Of a stretch of DNA of 64,000 nt, positions 52,790 to 61,020 are shown one piece after another (the first letter of the stretch is position 1; every line of letters starts with the position of its first letter). Origin of the DNA: an uncultured cyanobacterium (GTDB lineage Bacteria; Cyanobacteriota; Cyanobacteriia; PCC-6307; Cyanobiaceae). The stretch is taken from contig CAIXBB010000038.1 in the NCBI GenBank assembly GCA_903917565.1, positions 124,001 to 188,000 on the forward strand, in the 5' to 3' direction. Made by a program: the position numbers and the translations under genes. Under the pieces are notes generated by a model, which had not been told where the DNA came from, did not search any database, and saw only the letters and a list, made by a program, of their open reading frames with translations.

Positions 52790-53541
52790 TGGCAGCGGCT
52801 GACCTCCCCGCGGTGGTGACTGATCCTGCCGATCGGATCATCCTGGCCCTCGACCGCGGCCGTGCCGAGGAGGCGCTGGCACTGGCGGCGGCGGTTCCGA
52901 AGCTGCGCTGGGTGAAGGTGGGCCTGGAGCTGTTCACCGCCGCCGGGCCAGCTGTGGTGCGAGAGCTGCGGCAGCGGGGTCTGCGGGTGTTCCTGGACCT
53001 GAAGTTCCACGACATTCCCGCCACCATGGCCGGCGCCTGCCGCAGTGCCGCCCGCCTGGGGGCCGAGCTGATCACGGTGCACGCCTGCGCCGGGGGCGAG
53101 GCGCTCGCCGCCGCCCAGGCCGCGGCCGTGGATGGGGCCGCCAGTGAGGGCCTCGGCGCCCCCACCCTGCTGGCGGTGACGGTGCTGACCAGCTGGGATC
53201 CCGACCGCTTCCGGCAGGAGCTGGCCATCACGACGCCGCTGGCCGCCTACGCGGCCCAATTGGCTGCGATGGCGGCGACGGCGGGCCTCACCGGAGCGGT
53301 GTGCTCCCCCTGGGAGGTGGCCGGCCTGCGGGCCGCCCATCCCCAGCCCTTCACCCTGGTGACCCCCGGCATCCGCCCCGCCGGCAGCGCAGCGGGCGAT
53401 CAGAAGCGGGTGATGACACCGGCGGCGGCCGTGGCGGCCGGAGCCAGCCACCTGGTGATCGGCCGGCCCATCAGCGGCGCGGCTGATCCTGGGGCGGCCT
53501 TTGCGGCCTGCTGCGCGGAAGTCTGCGCCGCACCGGGCTGA
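52789..53541 (+). CDS. pyrF: Orotidine 5'-phosphate decarboxylase
   Basis: 250 residues. It makes UMP, the last step of pyrimidine synthesis. Active-site blocks: [80 protein letters not shown] and [17 protein letters not shown]. It starts on the last base of the tyrS stop and converges on the GGDEF/EAL gene, six bases apart. Confidence 0.97.
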   Translation: MAAADLPAVVTDPADRIILALDRGRAEEALALAAAVPKLRWVKVGLELFTAAGPAVVRELRQRGLRVFLDLKFHDIPATMAGACRSAARLGAELITVHACAGGEALAAAQAAAVDGAASEGLGAPTLLAVTVLTSWDPDRFRQELAITTPLAAYAAQLAAMAATAGLTGAVCSPWEVAGLRAAHPQPFTLVTPGIRPAGSAAGDQKRVMTPAAAVAAGASHLVIGRPISGAADPGAAFAACCAEVCAAPG

Positions 53542-53547
53542 GCGGTT

Positions 53548-55731
53548 TCAGAGCGGAACCGGGGCGGAATCCAGCCGCAGCGGCGCCGCCTTGCCGTAGA
53601 GCCAGCCCTGACCACGCAGCCAGCCCTGGGAGGTGAGCAGATGGGCCTCCTCGATGGTTTCGACCCCCTCGGCCACGGTGTCCAGTTCCAGCCCCTCGGC
53701 CACCCCCACCAGCGCCTGGGCCAGCCGCAGGCTCTTGGTGTCCTTGGCGCGCATGGCGCAGGTGAAGGAGCGATCCAGCTTCAGCCCGGCGATGGGCAGA
53801 TCCCGCAGATGGCTGATCGAGGAATAGCCGGTGCCGAAATCATCCACATACCAGCGGACCCCGCTGGAGGCCAGTTGCTGGATCTGCTGGCCGATGCGGT
53901 TGGTCACGGTGAGCAGGGCCGTCTCGGTGACCTCCAGGTGCAACCGCTCCGGGCGAACCCCCGCGGCCCGCAGGGCTTCGCCCACCAACTGGGGGTATTC
54001 GGGCAGGGCGAGGGTGGCCGCTGACACGTTCACCGCCATGGTGAGCGATGGGGGCAGCCGGGAGAGGGCCGCCAGGGCCTGCCGCAGCACCAGCAGGTCG
54101 ATCCGGGCGATCAGGCCGCGGCACTCGGCGCAGGGCAGGAACTCGGCCGGAGCCACTTCGATGCCATCGGGCCGCACCCAGCGGGCCAGGGCCTCGTAGC
54201 CGGTGACCTGGCCGGTATCGAACGCCACGATCGGCATGAACCAGGCGGCGAACTCCCCCATCACCAGCCCCCGCTGGATCTCGGCCGCGAACAACAGAAG
54301 GGTGTGGGCTTCGGTGGCCAGGGCGTCGTCGAGCAGGGCCGAACAGTTGCGGCCCCGGCCCTTGGCCTGACGCATGGCGAGGCTGGCGTCACGCAGCAGT
54401 TCATCGGGGAGGACACCGGCCCGGGCGGTGGCGATGCCGATGCTCACCGTGGGGTCGATGGGCTGGCCGCCGATGCTGACCGGAGCACGGCAGGCCCTGA
54501 GGATCCTCTCGGCCGTGCGGGTGACATCGGCACCCGCATCCGGTTCGCTCAGCAGCACGATGAATTCGTCGCCGGTGCCCCGGCCCACCTGCTCGGGGTG
54601 GTCGATCGCCCTGACGATCCGCGCCGCCAGCAAAGCCATCAGCTTGTCGCCACCCGCATGGGTGAGGGCATCGTTCACCTGGGTGAGGCCATCGACTCCG
54701 ATGCTCAGCACCGCCAGCGTCGCCCCGGTGCCCTCCAGCGCATCGAGGGCGCATCGGATCCGATCCAGGGCAACACCACGCACAGCCAGGCCGGTGATGG
54801 GGTCGTGCTGAAGGCTTTGGTCCAGCTCGGTGCGGGTCCTTACATGGTCGTGGATGTCGCGGAAGGACAGCACCCCAGCTCCGGAGATCTCCTCTGGGAG
54901 TGGATGGGCGAGGCCCCCCATCCAGCGCCAGCCTCCATCGGCGCAGAGGATCCGCAGTTCCGCCTGCAACGATCCCGGGCCTGGAAGCCTGAGGCCCGCG
55001 CGCAGGGCCCGTGCCCGGTCGTCCCGGTGCACGAAGGAGATGGCGGGCTTGCCGAGCAGGGCGCCGGGCGGCCAGCCCAGCAGGGCTTCGATCGAATCGG
55101 AGGCCCAGGTGATCCGGTGATCGCGGTCCACTTCGACAACCACATCGCAGGCGTGACGGGCCAGCAGGCGATAGCGCCGTTCCGTCTCCACCAGCTGCTG
55201 CCGATCCTCCATCCGTTGGCTGGCCTCCCGCCAGAGGCAGCACAGAAGACCGTTAGCGAGGAACAGGCGGATGTCGGGCGGGTGGCTGGAGGGATGGTCC
55301 CCTTGGCGGGGACCGCCGAGGCCTTCGATCACAACAGCCTGCCCCTCCTCCATGACCCGGAGGCCGTGCTCGAACAGATCGATGGACGACTCGAAATCCA
55401 ACAGACGAGCGCCCAGCATCCTGCCCTGCGTGCGGCCGTGCAGGGCACTGGCAGGGCCGTTGGCATAGACGCAGAGGAAGTTGATGATGGCGCCGGAGGG
55501 GCTCTTCTCGGGCACCAGCAGAAGGAAAGGTTCCGGCAGTGACTCGAAGATCGACTGGCTGCTGGCCCAGGCCGGAGGACCCGTTACGGCAGGTCCCTTA
55601 CCAGCGAATCCTGACGAATCGCACGACTCAGGGAGAGGCTGGTGACATCCAACGGTATCGGTGATTACTTCTCTGCGGCGTCGCTGCCGGGAAACCGAAT
55701 GCAGGAAAGGAAACGTGTCTGAAAAACCCAT
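53548..55731 (-). CDS. PAS-GGDEF-EAL protein, probable c-di-GMP phosphodiesterase
   Basis: 727 residues: a 60-residue lead, two PAS-like regions (ESLPEPFLLLVPEKSPSGAI; RYRLLARHACDVVVEVDRDH), a GGDEF domain, then EAL. The GGDEF signature reads TGDEF (GRGTGDEFIVLL), so cyclase activity is doubtful. The EAL domain has its catalytic set: YEALARW, VNVSAAT, LHLEVTET, DDFGTGYSS, LKLDRSF, AEGVET and GQGWLYGK. It is therefore more likely to degrade c-di-GMP. Two strong palindromes lie 109-171 bases upstream of the start. Earlier in-frame starts inside the first 60 residues cannot be excluded. Confidence 0.92.
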   Translation of the reverse strand: MGFSDTFPFLHSVSRQRRRREVITDTVGCHQPLPESCDSSGFAGKGPAVTGPPAWASSQSIFESLPEPFLLLVPEKSPSGAIINFLCVYANGPASALHGRTQGRMLGARLLDFESSIDLFEHGLRVMEEGQAVVIEGLGGPRQGDHPSSHPPDIRLFLANGLLCCLWREASQRMEDRQQLVETERRYRLLARHACDVVVEVDRDHRITWASDSIEALLGWPPGALLGKPAISFVHRDDRARALRAGLRLPGPGSLQAELRILCADGGWRWMGGLAHPLPEEISGAGVLSFRDIHDHVRTRTELDQSLQHDPITGLAVRGVALDRIRCALDALEGTGATLAVLSIGVDGLTQVNDALTHAGGDKLMALLAARIVRAIDHPEQVGRGTGDEFIVLLSEPDAGADVTRTAERILRACRAPVSIGGQPIDPTVSIGIATARAGVLPDELLRDASLAMRQAKGRGRNCSALLDDALATEAHTLLLFAAEIQRGLVMGEFAAWFMPIVAFDTGQVTGYEALARWVRPDGIEVAPAEFLPCAECRGLIARIDLLVLRQALAALSRLPPSLTMAVNVSAATLALPEYPQLVGEALRAAGVRPERLHLEVTETALLTVTNRIGQQIQQLASSGVRWYVDDFGTGYSSISHLRDLPIAGLKLDRSFTCAMRAKDTKSLRLAQALVGVAEGLELDTVAEGVETIEEAHLLTSQGWLRGQGWLYGKAAPLRLDSAPVPL

Positions 55732-55839
55732 CGAACCCGTTCACCATTTCCATGGAGGGTAATGCTGATCTGTGGCAGAAGCGGGAAGGTGATCGAGCGC
55801 GTCTGCGGCAAATCTCCAGGAAGTTGTTACGAACGCTAC

Positions 55840-55861
55840 CTGGTTCTCTGCAGAGAACCAG
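55840..55861. repeat. Perfect 22-base palindrome
   Basis: Arms CTGGTTCTCTG and CAGAGAACCAG are exact complements with no spacer. It lies 109 bases upstream of the GGDEF/EAL start, with a second palindrome 22 bases further on. Confidence 0.85.
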
Positions 55862-55883
55862 CGCCTGTGGCCTCGCCTTTCGC

Positions 55884-55902
55884 GGAACGATCGGATCGTT
55901 CC
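55884..55902. repeat. Perfect 19-base palindrome
   Basis: GGAACGATC and GATCGTTCC flank a single G. It could be an operator site or a cruciform-forming element. Confidence 0.85.
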
Positions 55903-56200
55903 CAACGGGGATGGGGGCGGATGGTGAACGTTGGCCATCGAAACATCAAAGCGGCGCTGCAGCACCAGGACGCTCGGCTCCAGTCGCCATTCCCGGCGCC
56001 CGAAGACCAGCCACGCCTGGGCCCAGCCCCAGGCCATGGTCACCAGCGTCAGCGGACTTCCCATCACCCAGACCCCTGGCCGGGCGAAGCCGCCATCGCG
56101 CACCTTCCGCTCCAGGGTCCCCTTCACCGCGACGGGCAGCCGATCCTCAGAGGGGCCCATGCTGGCGGAGAGGGACCGGTGCGGCATCCCTTTGGGGCAC

Positions 56201-56231
56201 AAAAACCCCCGCTCCGCCATCGGAACGGGGG
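56201..56231 (-). terminator. Terminator of the peroxiredoxin gene
   Basis: On the minus strand CCCCCGTTCCG and CGGAGCGGGGG form a long stem with a 4-base loop and one mismatch, followed by five T residues. Confidence 0.92.
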
Positions 56232-56279
56232 TGAGGGAGGCGAGAACTGAAGCCTGATCGGCCCGGCCCTGCGGCAGGT

Positions 56280-56852
56280 TCAGCCGATGAACTCGCGGCT
56301 GGGGGCGGAGACGCCGGCCGAAGCGGTGCCCTTCAGATGGGCCAGCATGGTGTCGGCGTCGGAGACCTCAAAGGGGTCGGTGGGGCAGTTGTCCTCAAGC
56401 CCGGGCTCCATGAACAGCTTCTCGATCGTGCCGTCGTTGACGAGCATCGAGTAGCGCCAGGAGCGCGCACCAAAGCCCAGGTTGTCCTTCTCGACGAGCA
56501 TGCCCATCTTGCGGGTGAACTCACCGTTGCCGTCGGGGAGCAGGAACACCTTGTCGGCGCCCACCTGCTTGCCCCACTGGAACATCACGAAGGCGTCGTT
56601 GACCGACACGCAGACGATGCTGTCGACGCCCTGGGCCTTGAATTCCTCGAACAGGGCTTCGTAACGGGGCAGGTGGTTGGAGGAACAGGTGGGGGTGAAG
56701 GCACCGGGGAGGGAGAACACCACGACCTTCTTGCCCTTGAAGATGTCGTCGGTGGTGAGGTCCTGCCAGCGGAAGGGGTTGGGGCCTCCCACGGACTCAT
56801 CGCGCACACGGGTCTTGAAGACGACGCTGGGGACCTTTTCGAGGAAAGCCAT
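56280..56852 (-). CDS. Type 5-like peroxiredoxin
   Basis: 190 residues. It reduces peroxides through a reactive cysteine, C56, in [20 protein letters not shown], the Prx5 (AhpC/TSA-redoxin) signature. Other family blocks: [60 protein letters not shown]. It is close to the glutathione- or thioredoxin-linked Prx of Synechocystis (Sll1621 type). Flanked by its own terminator and a 185-base upstream region shared with the divergent DUF1993 gene, it is likely a single-gene unit. Confidence 0.94.
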   Translation of the reverse strand: MAFLEKVPSVVFKTRVRDESVGGPNPFRWQDLTTDDIFKGKKVVVFSLPGAFTPTCSSNHLPRYEALFEEFKAQGVDSIVCVSVNDAFVMFQWGKQVGADKVFLLPDGNGEFTRKMGMLVEKDNLGFGARSWRYSMLVNDGTIEKLFMEPGLEDNCPTDPFEVSDADTMLAHLKGTASAGVSAPSREFIG

Positions 56853-57037
56853 GTGAATGTGTGAAGAACGACTTGACGACGCGCCGCCCGGAGGAGCGAT
56901 CGCAAGGAGTTTAACTCATAATCGATCCGCCTTAGGGTGGAAACCGGCTGAGTGTTTCTGCTCATCGTCTCCCCGAATCGGGCTGGACGACCGCCCTACA
57001 GTCCGCTTCGCCAGCTCCCAGGCCCGCAGCCCCAGCC

Positions 57038-57544
57038 ATGTCCCTCTCGATGTTCGAGGCGGCCGTTCCGCCCCTGGCCCGCAGCCTGAGCAATCTGGTG
57101 GGCATCCTCTCCAAGGCGGCCGCCCACGCCGAAGCCAAAGGAATTGATCCGACCGTGCTGCTGCAGGCGCGTCTCTACCCCGACATGTTCCCCCTGGTGC
57201 GCCAGGTGCAGATCGCCACCGACATCGCCCGCCGCGGCCTGGCACGGCTGGCCGGGGTGGAAAGCACGGCGATGGAGGACAACGAAGCCAGCTTCGAGGA
57301 GTTGATCAGCCGCATCGGGACGACCCTCGTCAGCCTCGAGGGCTTCTTGCCCGAGCAGATGGACGGCACCGAAACCAAGGCGATCGAGCTGACGATCCGC
57401 GGCGAGACCCTCCACTTCAGCGGCCAGAGCTTCCTGCTGCTCTTCGTGCTGCCCAACGTCTATTTCCATGTCACCACCGCCTACGCCATCCTGCGCCACA
57501 ACGGTGTCGAGCTCGGCAAGCGGGATTTTCTGGGCGAGCCCTGA
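57038..57544 (+). CDS. DUF1993 family protein
   Basis: 168 residues, all alpha: MSLSMFEAAVPPLARSLSNL, LQARLYPDMFPLVRQVQIAT, ARRGLARLAGVES, GTETKAIELTIRGETLHFSG, NVYFHVTTAYAILRHNGVEL, GKRDFLG. This is the full DUF1993 domain, a DinB-like four-helix bundle that may bind metal through its histidines; its function is not known. It converges on the DUF3326 gene, five bases apart. Confidence 0.92.
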   Translation: MSLSMFEAAVPPLARSLSNLVGILSKAAAHAEAKGIDPTVLLQARLYPDMFPLVRQVQIATDIARRGLARLAGVESTAMEDNEASFEELISRIGTTLVSLEGFLPEQMDGTETKAIELTIRGETLHFSGQSFLLLFVLPNVYFHVTTAYAILRHNGVELGKRDFLGEP

Positions 57545-57549
57545 GGCCC

Positions 57550-58590
57550 TCAGGCCAAGGGCCGCCGCAGTGCCGCCGGATCCAGGCCCTCCCGCAGGGC
57601 CAGCACCAGACCGGCCGCCTCCGCGTAGGTCGCGGCCGGGATCACCGGCAGCCCCAGGGCCTCGCCACTGACCTGCAGCAGGCAGGGATTGCCCTCCACG
57701 GCGATCACGGGCACGCCTCGCTCGGCGCAGGCCAGCACCGCCCCGCCGCCCAGGGCCCCGGCCGGGGCCACCACCGCCCCGAGATCGGCTCCGTGGAGCA
57801 ACCCGTCGCCGCTGGCCGGCTCGGGCCGCAGTGACGGAGCCCGGCTCAGCCCCACCAGCACACAGGGCAGGAAGGTATGGCCCAGCTCCTCGGCCGCCGC
57901 CCGCGGATCCAGCTGGGCATCCAGGGGCAGGGGCCCCAGGGCGGGGGCATGGGCACAGGGCACCCCCAGATGGCGAACCAGTAGGTGGCTGATCACCGCC
58001 TCCGCTCCAGCGAGGGCGTCCACCCCCGTGCCGTGGCGGTAAGCCGCCAGGGCCTCGCTGCCGGGCTCCTCGGGAAAACGGGCCACCACGGCGATGGCCG
58101 TGGCCCCGGCCGCCAGCAGCTTTTCGCCGGCCCGCAGCAAAACGTCGGGGCGGCCCAGGGTGCCCCAGCTGCTGCCGCTGGGGCCGATCGACAGGCTCAC
58201 CTCCAGGGGCACCTCGCTGCTCTGCACCGGGCCGATCGTCAGCCCCAGGCTGGCGCGGCAGGCCTCGATCACCTGGCGGTGGCGCAGCAGCAGCTCCGTT
58301 TCGATGCCCGCATCAAACAACACCCCCACCCGCTGGAAGGGCACCGGCGCCAGGGCCAGAACGCCGGCGGCGAAGCGGTCGAGACTCCAGCCCTCCACGT
58401 AGTGAATGCGCCGGTCACTCCAGTAGAGGGCGGCGGCGTTCATCACGTTGGGGTGGGTGATCAGGCAGTCACTGGCGGCGGCCAGCAGCCTGGCCGCTGG
58501 CAGGCCATCACCGGCGAAGCCACCCACGGCACAGCCGACGCCGGTGGGGATCACCAGCAGGGTGGGCAGGGGCAGGGCCGCCGCGCTCAA
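57550..58590 (-). CDS. DUF3326 family protein
   Basis: 346 residues. The sequence fits DUF3326: TLLVIPTGVGCAVGGFAGDG, ASDCLITHPNVMNAAALYWS, IHYVEGWSLDRFAAG, VGVLFDAGIE, SGSSWGTLGRP, AYRHGTGVDALAGAEAVISH, LPCVLVGLSRAPSLRP. The family is found in cyanobacteria and plants, with no proven activity; the many glycine loops suggest a nucleotide- or small-molecule-binding fold. It overlaps the 71-residue gene upstream by four bases and so belongs with the ferredoxin set. Confidence 0.88.
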   Translation of the reverse strand: MSAAALPLPTLLVIPTGVGCAVGGFAGDGLPAARLLAAASDCLITHPNVMNAAALYWSDRRIHYVEGWSLDRFAAGVLALAPVPFQRVGVLFDAGIETELLLRHRQVIEACRASLGLTIGPVQSSEVPLEVSLSIGPSGSSWGTLGRPDVLLRAGEKLLAAGATAIAVVARFPEEPGSEALAAYRHGTGVDALAGAEAVISHLLVRHLGVPCAHAPALGPLPLDAQLDPRAAAEELGHTFLPCVLVGLSRAPSLRPEPASGDGLLHGADLGAVVAPAGALGGGAVLACAERGVPVIAVEGNPCLLQVSGEALGLPVIPAATYAEAAGLVLALREGLDPAALRRPLA

Positions 58591-58802
58591 GAGCCGGGAG
58601 TCTGCGCCGGCCCCACCACAATCCCCTCGAGCCGCAGGCCGCGCTGGGGATCCACCGCCGTGATCGCCCAGCGCAGGGGCTCAGCGCCCGCACCGGCCAG
58701 GCGGCAGGCCTCCCGCACCAGCGCCTTCCGCAGCTGGGGCCGCAGGGGGCCGGGGGCGATCTGCAGCCACAGCTCCAGCGGCACCAGGGCCGGTGCGCTC
58801 AC
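58587..58802 (-). CDS. Small protein coupled to a ferredoxin gene, unknown function
   Basis: 71 residues from a GTG overlapping the ferredoxin stop (GTGA). Sequence: APALVPLELWLQIAPGPLRP, QLRKALVREACRLAGAGAEP, LRWAITAVDPQRGLRLEGIV. The pattern is strand-helix-strand, a small alpha/beta fold. I do not recognise the family. Four-base overlaps on both sides (with the ferredoxin and the DUF3326 gene) argue strongly that it is translated. Confidence 0.75.
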   Translation of the reverse strand: MSAPALVPLELWLQIAPGPLRPQLRKALVREACRLAGAGAEPLRWAITAVDPQRGLRLEGIVVGPAQTPGS

Positions 58803-59128
58803 TTCTGAAACTGACCGAACTGGGCCTCGTAGAGAGCGTCCTCCTGGCAGGCCAGAAGGCTCAGATCGCTGCGGGGATAGGACACGCACAGCAGGGCGTA
58901 TCCCTGGGCCTGCAGCTCAGCCTTCACCCCCATGGCATCGTGCTGATGCACCTGTCCGCTGCGCAACAGGGCGGCGCAGGTGGTGCACACCCCCGAACAG
59001 CAGGAACTGGGCAGGGGAACCCCGGCCGCCTCGGCGGCGTTGAGCACCGTCTGATCGCTGCGACAGGGAAATGTGTGGGTCGCGCCGTCGATCTCGGCGC
59101 TGATCTGGAAGGTGGTGGGCTCAGGCAC
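58799..59128 (-). CDS. [2Fe-2S] ferredoxin with C-terminal extension (FdC2-like)
   Basis: 109 residues. Cluster cysteines are C43, C48, C51 and C81 (SSCCSGVCTTCAA, LLCVSYP). Unlike petF at 22.6 kb, it has an extra cysteine next to C43, lacks the strong negative charge, and ends in LYEAQFGQFQK, an extension resembling plant and cyanobacterial FdC2. Such ferredoxins have a different redox range and are essential in some cyanobacteria; partners are unknown. It is the start of a coupled set with the 71-residue and DUF3326 genes, 38 bases after the dioxygenase-like gene. Confidence 0.9.
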   Translation of the reverse strand: MPEPTTFQISAEIDGATHTFPCRSDQTVLNAAEAAGVPLPSSCCSGVCTTCAALLRSGQVHQHDAMGVKAELQAQGYALLCVSYPRSDLSLLACQEDALYEAQFGQFQK

Positions 59129-59166
59129 AGGGAGAGGGCGCGCAGACGGGCCGGGTCAGGGGCGGG

Positions 59167-59901
59167 TCAACCGCCTGTCGAAGGCCCATCCTCCCCGATC
59201 GCCAGCCAACGGCAGGGATGGGGGGCGAGGTACTCCCCCGGATGGGGCGCCGCCGCTGGGGCGGTGAGCACGAAGTCGATGCTGAGCGAAAAGCGGGTGT
59301 CGTCGGGGTCTTCGTTGGGCAGCACCGCATGGTCGACCGAGGAGGGGAACAGCAACAGCAGGCCCGCCCTGGGCGCCACGTCGTGCCAGGGCTGGTTGAG
59401 AGCGGCAGCTTCGCCGATCGGCCCGTCCTGGCCCAACGCCAGGCCCGGCACCAGCTCGTTCACCTGCCGGGGGGCGAACAGACGCAGGCAACCGCAGCGG
59501 CCACTTCCGTCACCATTGAGGTAGTAGATGGCGCTCAGATGGGCGTTGGGGTGGTGATGGCGCCCCACCTGCTCGCCGGCGTCGCTGATCACCGGCCAGC
59601 TGCGCTGCACATGCAACGCAACCCGCCGGCGGTCAAACCCCAGCTCGATCAGAAAATCCCAGGCGTGGGCCGCCAGCCGGGCGATCAAGGGAGCGAAAAG
59701 GGGATCGCTGTGCAGCTCCCCGGCGCCACGCACGTCCCCGGTCCATGCCACGCCCTCCTCGCTGGGAGCCACCTCCCGCAGGGCCAGGGCCCGCTGCAGC
59801 AACAGGGCGGTGTCGAGGGGATCAGGCGCCAGCTGCACCCGTCCGAGGGCGAGCGGGAAGAGGGGCTGGATCGCCAGGCCGGCAGGGGCGACATCGGCCA
59901 T
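59167..59901 (-). CDS. 2-oxoglutarate/Fe(II)-type oxygenase-like protein (TIGR02466 type)
   Basis: 244 residues. The core shows RHHHPNAHLSAIYYLNGDGS, the HxHPN-type iron-binding region of this family, then LRLFAPRQ, and LLLLFPSSVDHAVLPNEDPD with the distal histidine, followed by FSLSIDFVL. It begins MADVAPAGLAIQPLFPLALG; the open frame further upstream is rejected for lack of similarity. The substrate is unknown. A position upstream of a ferredoxin fits an iron-dependent oxidation but that is inference. Confidence 0.86.
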   Translation of the reverse strand: MADVAPAGLAIQPLFPLALGRVQLAPDPLDTALLLQRALALREVAPSEEGVAWTGDVRGAGELHSDPLFAPLIARLAAHAWDFLIELGFDRRRVALHVQRSWPVISDAGEQVGRHHHPNAHLSAIYYLNGDGSGRCGCLRLFAPRQVNELVPGLALGQDGPIGEAAALNQPWHDVAPRAGLLLLFPSSVDHAVLPNEDPDDTRFSLSIDFVLTAPAAAPHPGEYLAPHPCRWLAIGEDGPSTGG

Positions 59902-59966
59902 GGTCAGCGGTGGCTTGGGGGGCTGGGAAAAGGAACGGGGTGTCCCTGTCTGGGAACTCTGGGGCC

Positions 59967-60251
59967 ATGCCCTCCCCATCCTGCCCATGGCCAGCGACAT
60001 CCGACCCTGGCCTGGTGCAGCGCTACCAGGAGGAACTGCAGCGGCTCCATGACGCCCGACGCACCGTGAAAAGCCCTGTGCTGTGGCTGAGGCGGTACCT
60101 GCGCTTCGATGGCCTGCGTCATCTCCGCAGGATGGGCTCGACCGAAGTGGAAGCGTTACGGCACCGTGTGAACGCAAAAAAGCTGGGCTTCGCACGGCGG
60201 GAATTGTTGGTTCAGGACGCAAAGCACCCTGTCAAAGCAACAGAAGAATGA
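59967..60251 (+). CDS. Small basic protein, unknown function
   Basis: 94 residues from the ATG at 59967, starting MPSPSCPWPATSDPGLVQRY and rich in arginine and lysine: QEELQRLHDARRTVKSPVLW, LRRYLRFDGLRHLRRMGSTE, VEALRHRVNAKKLGF. Its helical, positively charged character suggests nucleic-acid binding. The family is not recognised. It is divergent from the dioxygenase-like gene, 65 bases between starts, and is followed closely by the BrnA-like frame. Confidence 0.6.
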   Translation: MPSPSCPWPATSDPGLVQRYQEELQRLHDARRTVKSPVLWLRRYLRFDGLRHLRRMGSTEVEALRHRVNAKKLGFARRELLVQDAKHPVKATEE

Positions 60252-60255
60252 CTCG

Positions 60256-60459
60256 GTGGAGATTCCAACTCCTGAAGAAGATCTGGTGAATACCGCTGCC
60301 GCAAAGTCTGCAATCAAAATGCAGTTAGTCTCTATCAGGGGTAGCCCTGAAGTTCTTCACTTGATCAAGAGCTATGGCGCCGGCTGGGCGCCTCGGATGA
60401 ACGCGGCTCTAAACAAGTCTATTGAGAATCATTCACCAAGCCATGCCGAGGAGACCTGA
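60256..60459 (+). CDS. BrnA-like antitoxin, orphan
   Basis: 67 residues from a GTG start. The C-terminal part (SPEVLHLIKSYGAGWAPRMN followed by AALNKSIENH) matches the BrnA/DUF4415 antitoxin pattern, in which a ribbon-helix-helix end reads about P-E-V-L-x-W-F-(K)-x-x-G-x-G-W-Q-x-R-M-N-A-A-L. The aromatic pair after VL is replaced by HLIK. A brnT toxin would normally lie just upstream; the 94-residue neighbour does not look like BrnT. It may be a survivor of a decayed toxin-antitoxin pair. Confidence 0.6.
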   Translation: MEIPTPEEDLVNTAAAKSAIKMQLVSIRGSPEVLHLIKSYGAGWAPRMNAALNKSIENHSPSHAEET

Positions 60460-61020
60460 CATCCCAGAGAGGAAATCATTTGCTTCCCTGTATCCAACTC
60501 AAGGCCAGAAAATGAGAGGAAAAACGGCCATGAGTCATTGCCTCTGCCGATGTGCCTCATCGTCCAGTGGGAACGACCCTATTGCGCTATTGAGGACAGG
60601 AAGCCATCCCGATCCCATTGCGTATTCGTTGCAGATGTGATTGCAAGAGTGGTGATGTCGAGCCAAATCCGCTGCAAGCTGTTGATCACGAACACTCAGT
60701 GAGGACATTGGGAGTCCTTTCCGCACGAAACGCTGTCTCAAGAAACGCACATTCTGGAAAGGCCTGGCGGCCAGTACGGGGCTTGACCACCTGCTGATCG
60801 CCGTCCGGCAATTGCTTGCTGTCAATTCGGCTGATCCGGTTGAGCCCCCGGGACCTCAAAACCTTGGCGAGGTGAGCTCGCGGGCGCCACGGGATGACAA
60901 GCCCGGAGGTGGCGGCGCCTGGAACTCACCAAATGTTGACCGCATCCTTTAGATTGGGACACAAGTCCAATTCCAGTGACCCCGGTCTGGACCGCCATCA
61001 GACCTTCTGCTCAGAGAGCC
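60460..61020. other. Decayed stretch without a recognisable gene
   Basis: About 560 bases between the BrnA-like gene and the cNMP-binding protein. A minus-strand open frame (60535-60825) gives sequence such as RFVRKGLPMSSLSVRDQQLA, which could be transposase debris, but no family can be named. The region looks less GC-rich than its surroundings. The promoter of the next gene should lie near its right end. Confidence 0.45.

Larger units (their letters stand above)
55741..56187 (-). pseudogene. Possible gene fragment between the GGDEF/EAL and peroxiredoxin genes
   Basis: A minus-strand open frame gives about 149 residues from the ATG at 56187. The first half is plausible protein (VAVKGTLERKVRDGGFARPG, VWVMGSPLTLVTMAWGWAQA, LVFGRREWRLEPSVLVLQRR), a hydrophobic helix followed by a strand-rich piece resembling bacterial PH-like membrane proteins. 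The second half, over the two palindromes, looks random. It may be a truncated gene or a chance frame. The longer version starting at 56220 would lie in the peroxiredoxin terminator and is rejected. Confidence 0.35.

Noticed and set aside
56187-56220. Upstream extension of the fragment at 55741-56187
   Set aside because: It would start inside the stem of the peroxiredoxin terminator.
56890-56910. GCGATCGC octamer (HIP1-like) upstream of the peroxiredoxin
   Set aside because: It is not obviously over-represented by eye in this window, so no claim is made.
60535-60825. 96-codon minus-strand frame
   Set aside because: Some stretches look like transposase debris, but no family can be named and no clear start or coding character supports it.
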